From Hyphomicrobiales bacterium (GTDB taxonomy: Bacteria > Pseudomonadota > Alphaproteobacteria > Rhizobiales > Rhizobiaceae): DNA of 64,000 nt. The stretch spans positions 1-64,000 of the forward strand of contig UCEZ01000024.1 of the NCBI GenBank assembly GCA_900471525.1, in the 5' to 3' direction. Below, piece by piece: positions 18,061 through 28,239 of the stretch; positions within the stretch are counted from its first letter, which is position 1; every line of letters begins with the position of its first letter. Position numbers and translations under genes: made by a program. The notes below the pieces were generated by a model. That model had not been told where the DNA came from. It saw nothing but the letters and a program-made list of their open reading frames with translations, and searched no databases.

Positions 18061-18105
18061 AGCCAATCAGCCGAGTATTGCGCGTCCGCTGGACGCGCAT
18101 TGGCT
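18061..18105 (+). terminator. Double-stem hairpin after the small exported protein
   Basis: GCGCGTCC-GCT-GGACGCGC (18080-18098) is a perfect 8-bp stem nested inside a second perfect pair, AGCCAAT (18061-18067) with ATTGGCT (18099-18105). It starts two bases after the stop codon and is a likely terminator, though no T-tract follows. Confidence 0.6.
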
Positions 18106-18206
18106 CTCAACCACTCCACAGCCCTTCCCCCATCTTGAAGACTTGAATCAAGGTCATCAAGGCTTGAATCCGAAAGCCTGCGCAATCATCTGATATCGTT
18201 ACGATA

Positions 18207-19370
18207 TCATGCCAGCCAGCGGGCAATGCGATCCATCGCCTCGATCATGTCTGCCTCCGCCCCCGCATAGGAAAACCGCATCGTGCGATGTCCTTCCAAG
18301 GGGTCGAAATCCAGCCCTGGCGTTGCCGCGACGTTGATCTCGGCCAGCATCTTCCTGGCGAAATCCATACTGTCATTGGTGAAGCGACTGACATCGGCAT
18401 AGGCATAGAAGGCGCCATCCATCGGCGAGGCGATGGTAAAGCCGATTTCCGGCAGGCGCTTGAGCAGAAGGTTACGGTTGGCGGCATAGGAGGCCTTGTA
18501 GACATCGAGTTCCGCCTCGCAGCCAAGGGCAGCTTCCGCCGCGATCTGCGACAGTTCCGGCGGCGAGATATAGAGGCTCTGGGCGATCCGCTCGAAGGCG
18601 CGAACCTGGCTCTCCGGCAGCACCATCCAGCCGATCCGCCAGCCGGTCATGCAATAATATTTCGAGAAGGAGTTGATGATCACCGCCTCATCGGTGACGC
18701 TGAGCGCAGTGGTCTCCTCCCCCGCAAATGTCAGGCCGTGATAGATCTCGTCAGATATGAAGGCGATGCCGCGATCATGGCAATAGTCGGCCAATGCCTT
18801 CAGTCCCGCCTTACCGGTGACGGTACCGGTCGGATTGGCCGGGCTTGCAAGCAGAACGCCATCCAGCGGCTTCCCGGCCTTTGCCGCAGCGGCTTCGAGG
18901 CTTTGCGGCGTCAGCGTGAAACCGCTTTCGGCATCCGCCTCGACCTCGACGACCGTCAGACCCAGCGCCGCAAGGATATTGCGATAGGCCGGGTAGCCCG
19001 GCCGGGCGATGGCAACGCAGTCGCCGGGGTCGAACAGAGCCAGAAATGCCAGGTTAAAGCCTGCCGATGATCCCGTCGTTACCGCAACGCGCTGCGGCTC
19101 TATATCGACGCCATAACGCGCGCGATAATGCTGCGCGATCGCGATCCTGAGTGATGATGTTCCCAGCGCATCGGTGTAGCCAAGTCGGCCGTGCCCGAGC
19201 GCCGTTCGCGCCGCCTCCAGTGCCGCCGCGGGTGCGGGATGGCTTGGTTGGCCCACCGCCATGGAGATGACAGGATAGCCCGCTTCGCGGCGCTTGGTGG
19301 CCTCGGCCAGAACATCCATGGCATGGAAGGGTTCGACGGAACTGCGGGCGGAAAGAGGCTTCAACGGCAC
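18207..19370 (-). CDS. PLP-dependent aminotransferase, class I/II
   Basis: Fold-type I aminotransferase of about 387 residues. Visible PLP-site elements are TTGSSAGFN (phosphate loop), ASPANPTG (substrate carboxylate region), ISDEIYHGL (Asp to the pyridine N and Tyr) and NSFSKYYCMTGWRIGW, with the Schiff-base Lys in SFSK and the downstream Arg in WRIGW. The sequence is of the aspartate-aminotransferase-like group; the amino acid used cannot be read from it. It is divergent from the DsbA-like gene. Confidence 0.88.
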   Translation of the reverse strand: MPLKPLSARSSVEPFHAMDVLAEATKRREAGYPVISMAVGQPSHPAPAAALEAARTALGHGRLGYTDALGTSSLRIAIAQHYRARYGVDIEPQRVAVTTGSSAGFNLAFLALFDPGDCVAIARPGYPAYRNILAALGLTVVEVEADAESGFTLTPQSLEAAAAKAGKPLDGVLLASPANPTGTVTGKAGLKALADYCHDRGIAFISDEIYHGLTFAGEETTALSVTDEAVIINSFSKYYCMTGWRIGWMVLPESQVRAFERIAQSLYISPPELSQIAAEAALGCEAELDVYKASYAANRNLLLKRLPEIGFTIASPMDGAFYAYADVSRFTNDSMDFARKMLAEINVAATPGLDFDPLEGHRTMRFSYAGAEADMIEAMDRIARWLA

Positions 19371-19583
19371 ATCCTCGATGTTTTCGACATTTCAGGCATG
19401 TGCCTGATCGCAAAGGCCTTCACAAGTGCGCGAGCGCCGCATTTCCGCCGATTTTGCAGTTTCGTTTGGCGCCGCGCCACCCTATGCTTGGTAACGATAT
19501 TCTGTTGTCCTTCAAACAAGCCTGTTGACCTGGCCTTAGCACTTGAACGACAGACTGCACCAGAGAAAGACAACGAGGACGAC

Positions 19584-20351
19584 ATGGCATTCAGCGCCCG
19601 AAAGATCATCGCCGCAACACTCATCCTGCTTTCGGCGAACACCGCACTGCCTCAAGGAGCGTATGCGCTGGATGCCAAGCAAAAGCAGGAGATCGGCGAT
19701 TTCATCAAGGAATACCTTGTCGCCAATCCGGAAATCCTCTTGGAAGCGCAACAGGCGCTGAAGAAGAAGCAGGCCGACGAGCAGGCGCAGCAGGCGCAGG
19801 CTGCCATTACCGACAATGAAAAAGCCATTTTCCAATCACCCTACGATGTCACGCTCGGCAACCCGAACGGCGACGTCACCATCGTCGAGTTCTACGACTA
19901 TAATTGCGGCTACTGCAAACGCGCCCTGTCCGACATGGAAACCATCCTCGAAAAAGACAAGAACGTCCGCTTCGTGCTGAAGGAATTGCCGATCCTCGGC
20001 CCGGACTCGATGGCCGCTCACAAGGTCAGCACCGCCTTCCGGGCAATTGCGCCGGAGAAATACGGAGACTTCCATCGCGCCCTGCTGGGTGGTGAGGACC
20101 GGGCCAACGAGGAAACGGCAATGGCCGTTGCCACCGGCCTCGGCGTGTCCGAGGCGGATCTCCGCAAGAAGATGGACGAGAACACCCAGGACGATGCCGT
20201 CAAGGAAGTCTACACGCTTGCCAACAGTCTCGGCATTACCGGCACGCCCTCCTATGTTGTTGGCAAGGAAGCCGTCTACGGTGCGGTCGGTGCCGAAGAA
20301 ATTGAAACGAAAGTCACGAACGTCCGTACCTGCGGCAAGACCGTCTGTTAA
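19584..20351 (+). CDS. Periplasmic DsbA-family thiol oxidoreductase
   Basis: ATG 19584 gives a signal peptide (FSARKIIAATLILLSANTAL ... AYA) and a mature protein with a helical N-terminal extension rich in Gln/Lys/Ala (EAQQALKKKQADEQAQQAQA, probably a coiled coil). A thioredoxin fold follows with the active site YDYNCGYCKRAL (CGYC) and the cis-Pro loop GITGTPSYVVG. This architecture, Com1/BdbD-like, acts in periplasmic disulfide formation or isomerisation. A C-terminal Cys pair (VRTCGKTVC) may be an additional redox site. Conserved upstream of aroQ in many rhizobia. Confidence 0.88.
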   Translation: MAFSARKIIAATLILLSANTALPQGAYALDAKQKQEIGDFIKEYLVANPEILLEAQQALKKKQADEQAQQAQAAITDNEKAIFQSPYDVTLGNPNGDVTIVEFYDYNCGYCKRALSDMETILEKDKNVRFVLKELPILGPDSMAAHKVSTAFRAIAPEKYGDFHRALLGGEDRANEETAMAVATGLGVSEADLRKKMDENTQDDAVKEVYTLANSLGITGTPSYVVGKEAVYGAVGAEEIETKVTNVRTCGKTVC

Positions 20352-20472
20352 GCCTGACTTTTCAGGCCAGGCGCGTCATGGCTTGTGGACAAATATTGCC
20401 GAGGACCAAAGGGCTTTTCCTTGGCAGGCCATCCGTCTATAGGTAACGCTCGATTATCGGACCCGATCCCTT

Positions 20473-20919
20473 ATGCCATCGACTATTTTCGTGCTGAACG
20501 GCCCCAACCTCAACGCGCTCGGCAAACGTGAGCCCGGGATTTATGGCGGGCAGACTCTAGCCGACATCGAGGCGATGTGCGTGGCGCATGGCAAGACGCT
20601 CGGTCTTGATGTCGTCTGCCGCCAGAGCAACCACGAAGGCGATCTCGTCGACTGGTTTCACGAGGCCGGCAGCGTCGCCCAGGGCATCGCTATCAACGCC
20701 GGCGCCTATACACACACTTCCATCGCGCTCCACGATGCTGCAAAGGCGATCGGCATTCCGGTCGTCGAAGTGCACCTTTCCAATGTGCACGCCCGCGAGG
20801 AGTTCCGGCACAAATCGATGCTGGCACCCGCCGCGAAAGGCGTGATCTGCGGTTTCGGCGCCGACAGTTACATTCTCGCGCTCAATGCGCTAAAGACACT
20901 CACGCAACAGACGAAATAA
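20473..20919 (+). CDS. aroQ: 3-dehydroquinate dehydratase, type II
   Basis: Third step of the shikimate pathway, 3-dehydroquinate to 3-dehydroshikimate, cytosolic dodecamer. The signature [18 protein letters not shown] holds the Arg and the catalytic Tyr on the mobile lid. [11 protein letters not shown] and [14 protein letters not shown] follow, then [18 protein letters not shown] with the catalytic His. At 148 residues the length is standard. It is 23 bases upstream of accB. Confidence 0.95.
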   Translation: MPSTIFVLNGPNLNALGKREPGIYGGQTLADIEAMCVAHGKTLGLDVVCRQSNHEGDLVDWFHEAGSVAQGIAINAGAYTHTSIALHDAAKAIGIPVVEVHLSNVHAREEFRHKSMLAPAAKGVICGFGADSYILALNALKTLTQQTK

Positions 20920-20941
20920 AAAGAACACGAGGCTCATATCC

Positions 20942-21406
20942 ATGGCTGACAAGAAACCCGGCATCGACCAGTCGCTGATCCGCGATCTCGCCAACATCCT
21001 GAATGAAACCGATCTCACCGAGATCGAAGTGGAACAGGATGACCTGCGTATCCGCGTCTCGCGCGCCGGCACACCGCAATACGTCTCCGCTCCGGTTCCC
21101 GCCGCAGCACCGGTTCAGGTGGCGTCAGCCGGCGTTGCTGCAGTCTCCGCCGTGGAAACCGCAAGAACTTCGAAGAACGCTGTGTCCGCGCCGATGGTCG
21201 GCACGGCCTATCTCTCGCCAGCTCCGGGATCGCGTCCGTTCATCGAGGTCGGCGCTGCCGTCAAGGAGGGCCAGACCATCCTGATCATCGAGGCCATGAA
21301 GACGATGAACCAGATTCCGGCACCGCGCTCCGGCAGGGTCACGGAAATCCTCGTTGAAGACGGCGCGCCGGTCGAATACGGCGAAGCGCTTGTTGTCATC
21401 GAATAG
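20942..21406 (+). CDS. accB: Biotin carboxyl carrier protein of acetyl-CoA carboxylase
   Basis: Carries biotin between AccC and AccDA in the first step of fatty acid synthesis. 154 residues: an N-terminal helical part ([20 protein letters not shown]), an Ala/Pro-rich mobile linker (about 45-80) and the C-terminal biotinyl domain with [10 protein letters not shown], where the Lys is biotinylated. Eleven bases separate it from accC, so the two are one operon. Confidence 0.95.
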   Translation: MADKKPGIDQSLIRDLANILNETDLTEIEVEQDDLRIRVSRAGTPQYVSAPVPAAAPVQVASAGVAAVSAVETARTSKNAVSAPMVGTAYLSPAPGSRPFIEVGAAVKEGQTILIIEAMKTMNQIPAPRSGRVTEILVEDGAPVEYGEALVVIE

Positions 21407-21416
21407 GCCGGCAGAG

Positions 21417-22760
21417 ATGATTTCAAAGATCCTCATCGCCAATCGCGGCGAAATCGCCCTTCGGGTGCTGCGCGCCTGCAAGGAACTCGGCATCGCAACT
21501 GTCGCGGTTCATTCGACCGCCGACGCAAATGCGATGCATGTGCGGCTTGCCGACGAGAGCGTGTGCATCGGCCCGCCGCCCTCGCGCGACAGCTATCTGA
21601 ACATCCATCAGATCGTCGCCGCCTGCGAGATCACAGGCGCCGATGCCGTGCATCCAGGCTACGGATTTCTGTCGGAGAATGCCAAGTTCGCCGATATTCT
21701 CGATGCGCACGGCATTACGTTCATCGGCCCGACCGCCGATCACATCCGCATCATGGGCGACAAGATCACCGCGAAGGAAACGGCAAAGGCACTCGGCATT
21801 CCGGTCGTGCCCGGTTCGGCCGGCGAGGTAAAGCCCGAGAACGCGCTGGAGATTGCTCGTCAGATCGGCTTCCCGGTGCTGATCAAGGCGACAGCCGGCG
21901 GCGGCGGACGCGGCATGAAGGTGGCAAAGAACGAGGACGAGTTGTCCGAAGCGGTTTCCACTGCGCGTTCCGAGGCGCTGGCTGCCTTCGGCAACGACGC
22001 CGTCTACATGGAAAAATACCTCGGCAAGCCGCGCCATATCGAAGTCCAGGTCGTCGGCGACGGTGAAGGCAACGCCATTCATCTCGGTGAACGCGACTGC
22101 TCGCTGCAGCGTCGCCACCAGAAGGTCTGGGAAGAAGCCAATTCGCCGGCACTCAATGTCGAGCAGCGGATGAAGATCGGCGAAATCTGCGCCGATGCCA
22201 TGCGCAAGCTGAAATACCGCGGCGCCGGCACGATCGAGTTTCTCTACGAAAACGGCGAGTTCTTCTTCATCGAGATGAACACCCGCCTGCAGGTCGAGCA
22301 TCCGATCACCGAAGCGATCACCGGCATCGACCTCGTGCACGAGCAGATCCGTGTCGCGTCCGGCGGCGGCCTGTCGGTGACGCAGGACGAGATCGTCTTT
22401 TCCGGCCATGCCATCGAATGCCGCATCAATGCCGAGGATCCGCGCACCTTCGTGCCCTCTCCCGGCACGATTACGCATTTCCATGCGCCCGGCGGTCTTG
22501 GCGTTCGCGTCGATTCGGGCGCCTATCAGGGCTACAAGATCCCGCCGTACTACGACAGCCTGATCGGCAAGCTGATCGTGCACGGGCGCACCCGAGTCGA
22601 GTGCATGATGCGCCTGCGCCGCGTCCTCGATGAATTCGTCATCGACGGCATCAAGACGACGCTGCCGCTGTTCCAGGACCTGATCAACAATCAGGACATT
22701 GCCAACGGCGACTATGATATCCATTGGCTGGAAAATTACTTGGCCCAGCCGGCCGAATGA
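21417..22760 (+). CDS. accC: Biotin carboxylase subunit of acetyl-CoA carboxylase
   Basis: ATP-grasp enzyme that carboxylates biotin on AccB. The start [20 protein letters not shown] is the canonical N-terminus, so I use ATG 21417 instead of the earlier in-frame [13 protein letters not shown], the Gly-rich ATP lid [13 protein letters not shown] and [16 protein letters not shown] (Mg2+-binding Glu/Asn) are all present. 447 residues, normal length. Confidence 0.97.
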   Translation: MISKILIANRGEIALRVLRACKELGIATVAVHSTADANAMHVRLADESVCIGPPPSRDSYLNIHQIVAACEITGADAVHPGYGFLSENAKFADILDAHGITFIGPTADHIRIMGDKITAKETAKALGIPVVPGSAGEVKPENALEIARQIGFPVLIKATAGGGGRGMKVAKNEDELSEAVSTARSEALAAFGNDAVYMEKYLGKPRHIEVQVVGDGEGNAIHLGERDCSLQRRHQKVWEEANSPALNVEQRMKIGEICADAMRKLKYRGAGTIEFLYENGEFFFIEMNTRLQVEHPITEAITGIDLVHEQIRVASGGGLSVTQDEIVFSGHAIECRINAEDPRTFVPSPGTITHFHAPGGLGVRVDSGAYQGYKIPPYYDSLIGKLIVHGRTRVECMMRLRRVLDEFVIDGIKTTLPLFQDLINNQDIANGDYDIHWLENYLAQPAE

Positions 22761-22768
22761 GGTTTTGA

Positions 22769-23383
22769 ATGAAAGGGACCCGCAGCAGGCAGCCGGACAT
22801 CACACCGGATTTGCTGTTGCGGGCCTATTCCATCGGCCTTTTCCCGATGGCCGACAGCGCTGACGACCCCGAACTCTTCTGGGTCGAGCCGGAACTGCGC
22901 GGCATCATCCCTCTCGACGATTTCCACATCTCGAAAAGCCTTGCGAAGACGATAAAACGTGCGCCCTTCGATATCCGATACGACACGGCCTTCGAGGACG
23001 TGATGAAGGGCTGTGCTGCCCCTGCCCCGGATCGCCCGACCACCTGGATCAATGCCAAGATCCTCTCGCTCTATGCGACGCTGCACAAGATGGGCCACGC
23101 GCACTCGGTGGAAGCCTGGGACGGGGATGAACTTGTCGGCGGGCTCTACGGCGTGTCGCTCGGGTCTGCCTTCTTCGGCGAAAGCATGTTCTCGCGCCGC
23201 ACCGACGCCTCGAAAATCTGCCTCGTCCACCTGGTCGAGCGCCTGCGCAAACGCGGTTTCAAATTGCTGGACACGCAGTTCACCACGGAGCACCTGAAAA
23301 GCTTTGGCGCCGTCGACGTGCCGAAGACGCGCTACGAAAAGATGCTGGCTCGGGCGATTGCTTCGCCGCATCTGCCATTTTAA
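22769..23383 (+). CDS. aat: Leucyl/phenylalanyl-tRNA--protein transferase
   Basis: Adds Leu or Phe to N-terminal Arg/Lys of proteins, creating an N-degron for ClpAP. Family landmarks: [16 protein letters not shown] at the N-terminus, [34 protein letters not shown] and [20 protein letters not shown]. 204 residues. It starts 8 bases after accC and is part of the same transcription unit, an arrangement usual for this order. Confidence 0.95.
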   Translation: MKGTRSRQPDITPDLLLRAYSIGLFPMADSADDPELFWVEPELRGIIPLDDFHISKSLAKTIKRAPFDIRYDTAFEDVMKGCAAPAPDRPTTWINAKILSLYATLHKMGHAHSVEAWDGDELVGGLYGVSLGSAFFGESMFSRRTDASKICLVHLVERLRKRGFKLLDTQFTTEHLKSFGAVDVPKTRYEKMLARAIASPHLPF

Positions 23384-23468
23384 CCAATGATGTTGATTGA
23401 GACATCCTCCAGTTGAATATCTCTGTTTCCATAAGCTACTGATAGCTTGGAGATAGGGGACCAATTGA

Positions 23469-24401
23469 ATGTCAAAAAAGTTTATTGTTTCAGCGGCCTT
23501 GCTGCTGCTGTCGTGCACATTTGCCGAGGCAAAGACCTACCGTGAAATCTTCGGGAGCGAAGCGGAGCTTCCGGCCGAGCTGAAAATGCTGGTTGAATCC
23601 CTCGACTACAAGCAGGGCATCGTCGACCTTCCGCTTGCGCACGCCAAGTTGAACGTCCCGGCGGAATTCTATTTCCTCGATCAGGCCGACGCGGCGCGCG
23701 TCCTAACCCAGCTTTGGGGCAATCCGCCCGCCGCTGCCGAGGGAAGCCTCGGAATGATTTTTCCGGTCAAATATGCGCCGGATTCATCGAACTCGTGGGG
23801 TTCTGTCATCGACTATATGGAAGACGGTTATGTCTCAGACATCGATGCGCAGGCAACCGATTTCGACGCGCTCCTCACCGAACTGAAACAGGCCGCGATC
23901 GAAGGAAATCTCCAACGCGAAAAGGACGGTTACGACCCGATCACCTTGGTCGGCTGGGCCTCCCCGCCATTCTACGAGAAGTCCGCCCACACCCTGCATT
24001 GGGCACGCGATCTGCTCTTCGGCAAGGATCCGAACTCACCCCATACCTTGAACTACTCCTTGCGTATCCTGGGACGTGAAGGCGTTCTGCAGCTCAATTT
24101 CGTAGCCGGGCTGGAGCAATTAACGGAGCTCAAGGCGGCCATTCCGAGCATGACGAAGCTCGCTACCTTCGATTCCGGCAAGGCCTATACCGACTTCCGC
24201 GATGGCGACAAGCTGGCCGCCTATGGAATGGCGGGGCTCATTGCGGCCGGCGCCGGCGCCAAGATCGCGGCGAAGGTCGGCTTCCTGGCAATTGCTTTGG
24301 CGTTCTTGAAAAAAGGCGGCGTGCTGTTGTTTATTGCCGGTGCTGCAATCGTCCGTTTCGCCAAAGGCCTGTTCGGACAAAAGACGCCCCCATCCGCCTA
24401 A
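23469..24401 (+). CDS. DUF2167 membrane protein
   Basis: A signal peptide (FIVSAALLLLSCTFAEA) is followed by a soluble domain with DPITLVGWASPPFYEKSAH and HWARDLLFG, then LNYSLRILGREGVLQLNFVA, the pattern I associate with DUF2167. The C-terminus has two hydrophobic stretches (MAGLIAAGAGAKIAAKVGFL and GGVLLFIAGAAIVRFAKGLF). In DUF2167 proteins this part anchors the domain in the membrane. Function unknown. Confidence 0.82.
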   Translation: MSKKFIVSAALLLLSCTFAEAKTYREIFGSEAELPAELKMLVESLDYKQGIVDLPLAHAKLNVPAEFYFLDQADAARVLTQLWGNPPAAAEGSLGMIFPVKYAPDSSNSWGSVIDYMEDGYVSDIDAQATDFDALLTELKQAAIEGNLQREKDGYDPITLVGWASPPFYEKSAHTLHWARDLLFGKDPNSPHTLNYSLRILGREGVLQLNFVAGLEQLTELKAAIPSMTKLATFDSGKAYTDFRDGDKLAAYGMAGLIAAGAGAKIAAKVGFLAIALAFLKKGGVLLFIAGAAIVRFAKGLFGQKTPPSA

Positions 24402-24406
24402 GCACA

Positions 24407-24428
24407 TCGCCCGGTGCAAACCGGGCGA
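24407..24428. terminator. Perfect hairpin between convergent genes
   Basis: TCGCCCGGT-GCAA-ACCGGGCGA, a 9-bp perfect stem in the 42 bases between the DUF2167 gene and the convergent DUF2155 gene. No T-tract is present, so termination strength is uncertain. Confidence 0.6.
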
Positions 24429-24443
24429 CCGACATTCTGGGGG

Positions 24444-24896
24444 TCACTGCTGGGCAGCGGTATCCGGCGGCGGCAGGTCGGACTTTGCCTTGCAGCTGTT
24501 CAGCCAGACGTCATAGACCGGATGCTCGACGGCGTTGAGACCCGGGCTGTCGGCAAACATCCAGCCGGTGAAGATGCGGCGGATCTTGCGGTCGAGGGTG
24601 ATCTCGTCGACCTCGACGAAGGTATCCGTCTTCGGCGCCTCGGTATCGTCTCGGCTGTAGCAGACGCGCGGCGTCACCTGCAGCGCGCCGAACTGGACGG
24701 TCTCGCCGATATAAACGTCGAAGGTGGTAATGCGGCCGGTGATCTTGTCGATGCCGGAAAACACCGCGACCGGATTGGTGATGCGTGCAGCATGCGCAGC
24801 AGCGGCCATCGAAAGAAGCGAGGTCCCGGCAATCGCGAAAAGGGCGGCCGCCGCAAACAAGCGGCGCGTCTGATTTCGCTGATTTGAAACTACCAT
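24444..24896 (-). CDS. DUF2155 exported protein
   Basis: A signal peptide (basic NQRNQTRRLF, hydrophobic core, cut after AHA) is followed by the DUF2155 core: ISGxDKITGRITTFDVYIGE, a central LQVTPRVCYSRDDTE and IFTGWMFADSPGLNAVEHPVYDVWL near the C-terminus. The two Cys (in VCYS and LNSCKA) may pair. The family is alphaproteobacterial and lies near accC/aat and the NDUFA12-like gene. Function unknown. Confidence 0.85.
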   Translation of the reverse strand: MVVSNQRNQTRRLFAAAALFAIAGTSLLSMAAAAHAARITNPVAVFSGIDKITGRITTFDVYIGETVQFGALQVTPRVCYSRDDTEAPKTDTFVEVDEITLDRKIRRIFTGWMFADSPGLNAVEHPVYDVWLNSCKAKSDLPPPDTAAQQ

Positions 24897-25022
24897 TAAC
24901 GCCCGTCTCCCGCGCGATCCCGATCAAAGTGCCGGGTATCAGGCGCTAAACATCAAATGTGGCCGAGGCATGATGCCCGGCATTCAATCAACAATCAGGA
25001 AGCCCCGTTCCGAAAATCCGGC

Positions 25023-25418
25023 TCAGGAGCGCGGTGTCCAGGCATCATAGTCGCCGGTGACGCGCGGGCGCTCGCCGGTGCTGCTGATCGAGCCCGGCGG
25101 CCGGTAGGCCTGTGCGGAGCCGGTGCCATTCGGCTGGTGCGGCTTCTGCCACTCACGCGGCTTGTAGCTTTCGTCCGCCGGCGAGACGTCGGTACGGTGG
25201 TGCATCCAGCCGTGCCAGCCCGGCGGAATGGCGGAAGCATCGGCATAACCGTTATAGATCACCCAGCGACGGGTGCGGCCTTCGGAATCCTTGCCGCCCT
25301 GATAGTAGACATTCCCGGCCGCGTCTTCGCCAACCCGCTTGCCAAAGCGCCAGGTATGAAAGCGGGTGCCGATCGTCTGTCCATTCCACCAGGTAAAAAT
25401 CTGCAACAGAGACTTCAT
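25023..25418 (-). CDS. NADH:ubiquinone oxidoreductase accessory subunit, NDUFA12-like
   Basis: Supernumerary Complex I subunit found in alphaproteobacteria and mitochondria. The start is ATG 25418 (MKSLLQIFTWWNGQTIGTRF). Family features are GEDxxGNxYYQ, RRWVIYNGYADASAIPPGWH and GWMHHRTDVSP. 130 residues. It helps in assembly and stability of the membrane complex and is coded away from the nuo operon, as usual. Confidence 0.9.
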   Translation of the reverse strand: MKSLLQIFTWWNGQTIGTRFHTWRFGKRVGEDAAGNVYYQGGKDSEGRTRRWVIYNGYADASAIPPGWHGWMHHRTDVSPADESYKPREWQKPHQPNGTGSAQAYRPPGSISSTGERPRVTGDYDAWTPRS

Positions 25419-25525
25419 GATGTCCGTCCTTGACCGCGCCAAACAACCGCGCGGGATATCCTAGAGTGCTGCTCCGCTTATGCCGCGCAGCCTGCCGCTT
25501 GTCCAGTGATTCCGTTGCGGCGCCG

Positions 25526-25990
25526 TTATTTCAACCGGATCTTGAAGCCGAGATGGGTGGGCTGGAAACCGATCCGTTCATAGAACCGGTGTGCATCCTT
25601 GCGGTCTCTATTGGAGGTCAGTTGTACCTTGGAAAGGTCCAGACGGCGGGCCTCATCGATGGCAAAGCGTATCATCGCCTCGCCGATCCCTTTGCCGCGC
25701 ATATCGTGGCGCGTCTGCACCGCCTCGATCATCATATTCGAAGCGCCACGTCCGACGAGGCTGGTCAGAAGGGTCGTCTGGAACGTGCCGACCACTTCGC
25801 CGTTCAGTTCGGCAACATAGAGCGCTTCGTGGGACGCCGCCGTGATGCGCTCAAATGCCGCGAGATAATCAGCGAAGGCATCCGGATCACTCGTATCGCC
25901 GTGACCGCCCAGCGCATCGGATGCGAAGAGAGCAATGACTTGCGACAGATCCTGCCGCTCCGCCCGCCTTATCGACGGCTTCGATTCCAT
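25526..25990 (-). CDS. GNAT-family N-acetyltransferase
   Basis: 154 residues from ATG 25990 (MESKPSIRRAERQDL). The acetyl-CoA loop appears as TRHDMRGKGIGEAMIRFA and the C-terminal motif as RKDAHRFYERIGFQPTHLGF. Substrate unknown. Alternative starts lie 9 and 96 bases upstream; the longer one adds a basic stretch without structure. Confidence 0.8.
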   Translation of the reverse strand: MESKPSIRRAERQDLSQVIALFASDALGGHGDTSDPDAFADYLAAFERITAASHEALYVAELNGEVVGTFQTTLLTSLVGRGASNMMIEAVQTRHDMRGKGIGEAMIRFAIDEARRLDLSKVQLTSNRDRKDAHRFYERIGFQPTHLGFKIRLK

Positions 25991-26086
25991 TCGGTGCATT
26001 TTCTCAGATTCCCGTTTTCTTCCCGATGCTTGACAGCCGATGAAGAAGGAAATGTGACAGCAACGCGAAGCCGCGCTTTCATGCAC

Positions 26087-26584
26087 TCAGCCGAGTGGTT
26101 TTTCCATGATGATCGCCGGAATGCCCGACTGGCCATCGCCGCAATTTGCGGTCTCGCCAATTTTCACAAAGCCATGCGCTTCGTAGAAGCAGATCGCTGC
26201 ATGGTTCTGCGGCTCGACCTCGAGCTGCATGAATTCGGCATCGGGAAAGCAGGTCTCGAGTTCGGCGAACATGTCGCGGCCGATGCCCTGGCGCTGGAAT
26301 TTGGGATGCACATAGAGTTGATGCAGGATCGCGCCCTTCTTCAGGGTTTCAGACATGGCGGCATAGCCCATGCCGCCGATGTCCTTGCCGTTGTCCGCCA
26401 CGACGAATTCGGCATTCTTTCGGGCAAGCCGGGCCTTCAGCGCCGGCACCGAATGCCATTTCTCCGTCAGCTCCGAAACCTTGTCGGCGCCATAGAGCGC
26501 GTCATAGGTGGCGTGCCATGTTTCGCCGAGAAGCGCGCTCACCTTGGCGAGATCACGCTCTGACGCTGTGCGGACGAAAAACAC
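26087..26584 (-). CDS. GNAT-family N-acetyltransferase
   Basis: 165 residues, with the fold visible from RTASERDLAKVSALLGETWH through LYVHPKFQRQGIGRDMFAEL (Q-R-x-G-I-G acetyl-CoA loop) to HAAICFYEAHGFVKIGETAN. It begins three bases after gatB ends on the same strand, so it is likely cotranscribed. Substrate unknown; only modest similarity to the next acetyltransferase downstream. Confidence 0.83.
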   Translation of the reverse strand: MFFVRTASERDLAKVSALLGETWHATYDALYGADKVSELTEKWHSVPALKARLARKNAEFVVADNGKDIGGMGYAAMSETLKKGAILHQLYVHPKFQRQGIGRDMFAELETCFPDAEFMQLEVEPQNHAAICFYEAHGFVKIGETANCGDGQSGIPAIIMEKPLG

Positions 26585-26587
26585 CGC

Positions 26588-28090
26588 TTAGTCCTCAAGC
26601 CCGAGCTTGGCCTTGACCAAGGCCTGCACGGCCTGCGGATTGGCCTTGCCGCCGGTGGATTTCATCACCTGGCCGACAAACCAGCCGGCAAGCGATGGCT
26701 TGGCCTGAACCTTGGCGACCTGATCCGGATTAGCAGCGATGATCTCGTCGACGGCCTTCTCGATGGCGCCGGTGTCGGTCACCTGCTTCATGCCGCGCGA
26801 TTCGACCAGCTCGGCCGGATCACCGCCCTCGGTCCAGACGATTTCGAACAGATCCTTGGCGATCTTGCCGGAGATGACTTCGGACTTGATGAGATCGAGA
26901 ATGCCGCCGAGCTGAGCGGGCGAAACCGGAGTCTCTTCAATGCCTTTGCCGGCTTTGTTCAAGGCGCCCAGCAAGTCGTTGATCACCCAGTTTGCGGCGA
27001 TCTTCCCGTCACGGCCTTCGGCCACAGCTTCGAAATAATCGGCAATTGCCTTTTCCGAGACCAATACGGAGGCGTCATAAACCGACAGCCCGAGGTCGCG
27101 CACAAAGCGCTCCTTCTTGTCATCCGGCAGTTCCGGCAGATGTGCCTTCAGTTCCTCGATGAAGGCGTCATCGAATTCGAGCGGCAGGAGGTCCGGATCA
27201 GGGAAATAGCGGTAATCATGCGCATCTTCCTTCGAGCGCATGGAGCGGGTCTCGCCCTTGTTCGGGTCGAACAGGCGGGTTTCCTGGTCGATCGAGCCGC
27301 CATCCTCGAGAATGCCAATCTGGCGGCGGGCCTCATATTCGATCGCTTGGCCGATGAAACGGATCGAGTTGACGTTCTTGATCTCGCAGCGCGTGCCGAA
27401 ATCCTCGCCCGGACGGCGAACGGAGACGTTGACGTCGGCGCGCATCGAGCCCTCGTCCATGTTGCCATCGCAGGTGCCGAGATAGCGCACGATCGAGCGC
27501 AGCTTGGTCATGTAGGCCTTGGCCTCGTCAGACGAGCGCATGTCGGGCTTGGAGACGATTTCCATCAGCGCCACGCCGGAACGGTTGAGATCGACATAGG
27601 ACATGGTCGGGTTCTGGTCGTGCATCGACTTGCCGGCATCCTGCTCCAGATGCAGCCGTTCAATGCCGATCTCGACGTCCTCGAACTGGCCCTGGCGGTC
27701 CGGTCCGACCGAAATCATGATCTTGCCCTCGCCGACGATCGGGTCCTTGAACTGGGAAATCTGGTAGCCCTGCGGCAGGTCCGGATAGAAATAGTTCTTG
27801 CGGTCGAAGATCGAGCGCTTGTTGATCTGTGCCTTCAGGCCGAGCCCGGTGCGCACGGCCTGCTTGACGCATTCCTCGTTGATGACAGGCAGCATGCCGG
27901 GCATGGCCGCATCGACCAGCGAGACGTTGGAGTTCGGCGCATTGCCGAAAGTCGTGGACGCGCCCGAAAACAGCTTCGAATTGCTCGTCACCTGCGCATG
28001 GACTTCCATGCCGACGATGACTTCCCAGTCGCCGGTGGCGCCGGGAATATAGCGTTTCGGTTCGGAGATGCGGACGTCGACGAGGGTCAT
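26588..28090 (-). CDS. gatB: Asp/Glu-tRNA(Asn/Gln) amidotransferase subunit B
   Basis: Part of GatCAB, which amidates mischarged Glu-tRNAGln and Asp-tRNAAsn. The start at ATG 28090 ([14 protein letters not shown]) gives 500 residues. Landmarks are [13 protein letters not shown] near the N-terminus, [33 protein letters not shown], and the tail domain with [20 protein letters not shown]. gatC and gatA are not in the window. Confidence 0.96.
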   Translation of the reverse strand: MTLVDVRISEPKRYIPGATGDWEVIVGMEVHAQVTSNSKLFSGASTTFGNAPNSNVSLVDAAMPGMLPVINEECVKQAVRTGLGLKAQINKRSIFDRKNYFYPDLPQGYQISQFKDPIVGEGKIMISVGPDRQGQFEDVEIGIERLHLEQDAGKSMHDQNPTMSYVDLNRSGVALMEIVSKPDMRSSDEAKAYMTKLRSIVRYLGTCDGNMDEGSMRADVNVSVRRPGEDFGTRCEIKNVNSIRFIGQAIEYEARRQIGILEDGGSIDQETRLFDPNKGETRSMRSKEDAHDYRYFPDPDLLPLEFDDAFIEELKAHLPELPDDKKERFVRDLGLSVYDASVLVSEKAIADYFEAVAEGRDGKIAANWVINDLLGALNKAGKGIEETPVSPAQLGGILDLIKSEVISGKIAKDLFEIVWTEGGDPAELVESRGMKQVTDTGAIEKAVDEIIAANPDQVAKVQAKPSLAGWFVGQVMKSTGGKANPQAVQALVKAKLGLED

Positions 28091-28239
28091 GGAATGCTCT
28101 TCTTTAAGCTTAAAATCGTGTTTCTCTGGGTAGAACAATTGGCTTGGGGGTGCAAGGCTTGTCGAGCGCGACGGTCATGCAAACGCGCGCGAGACAGCGC
28201 GTTTGCAGTCCGTTCAGATATGTTTGCCAAAATGGAGCC

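Noticed and set aside
18191-18209. Perfect palindrome TGATATCGTTACGATATCA
   Set aside because: It overlaps the stop codon of the aminotransferase, not a promoter, and is A/T-rich without a T-tract; no role can be argued from sequence alone.
21423-22724. 433-codon open frame opposite accC
   Set aside because: Shadow of a fully recognisable accC.
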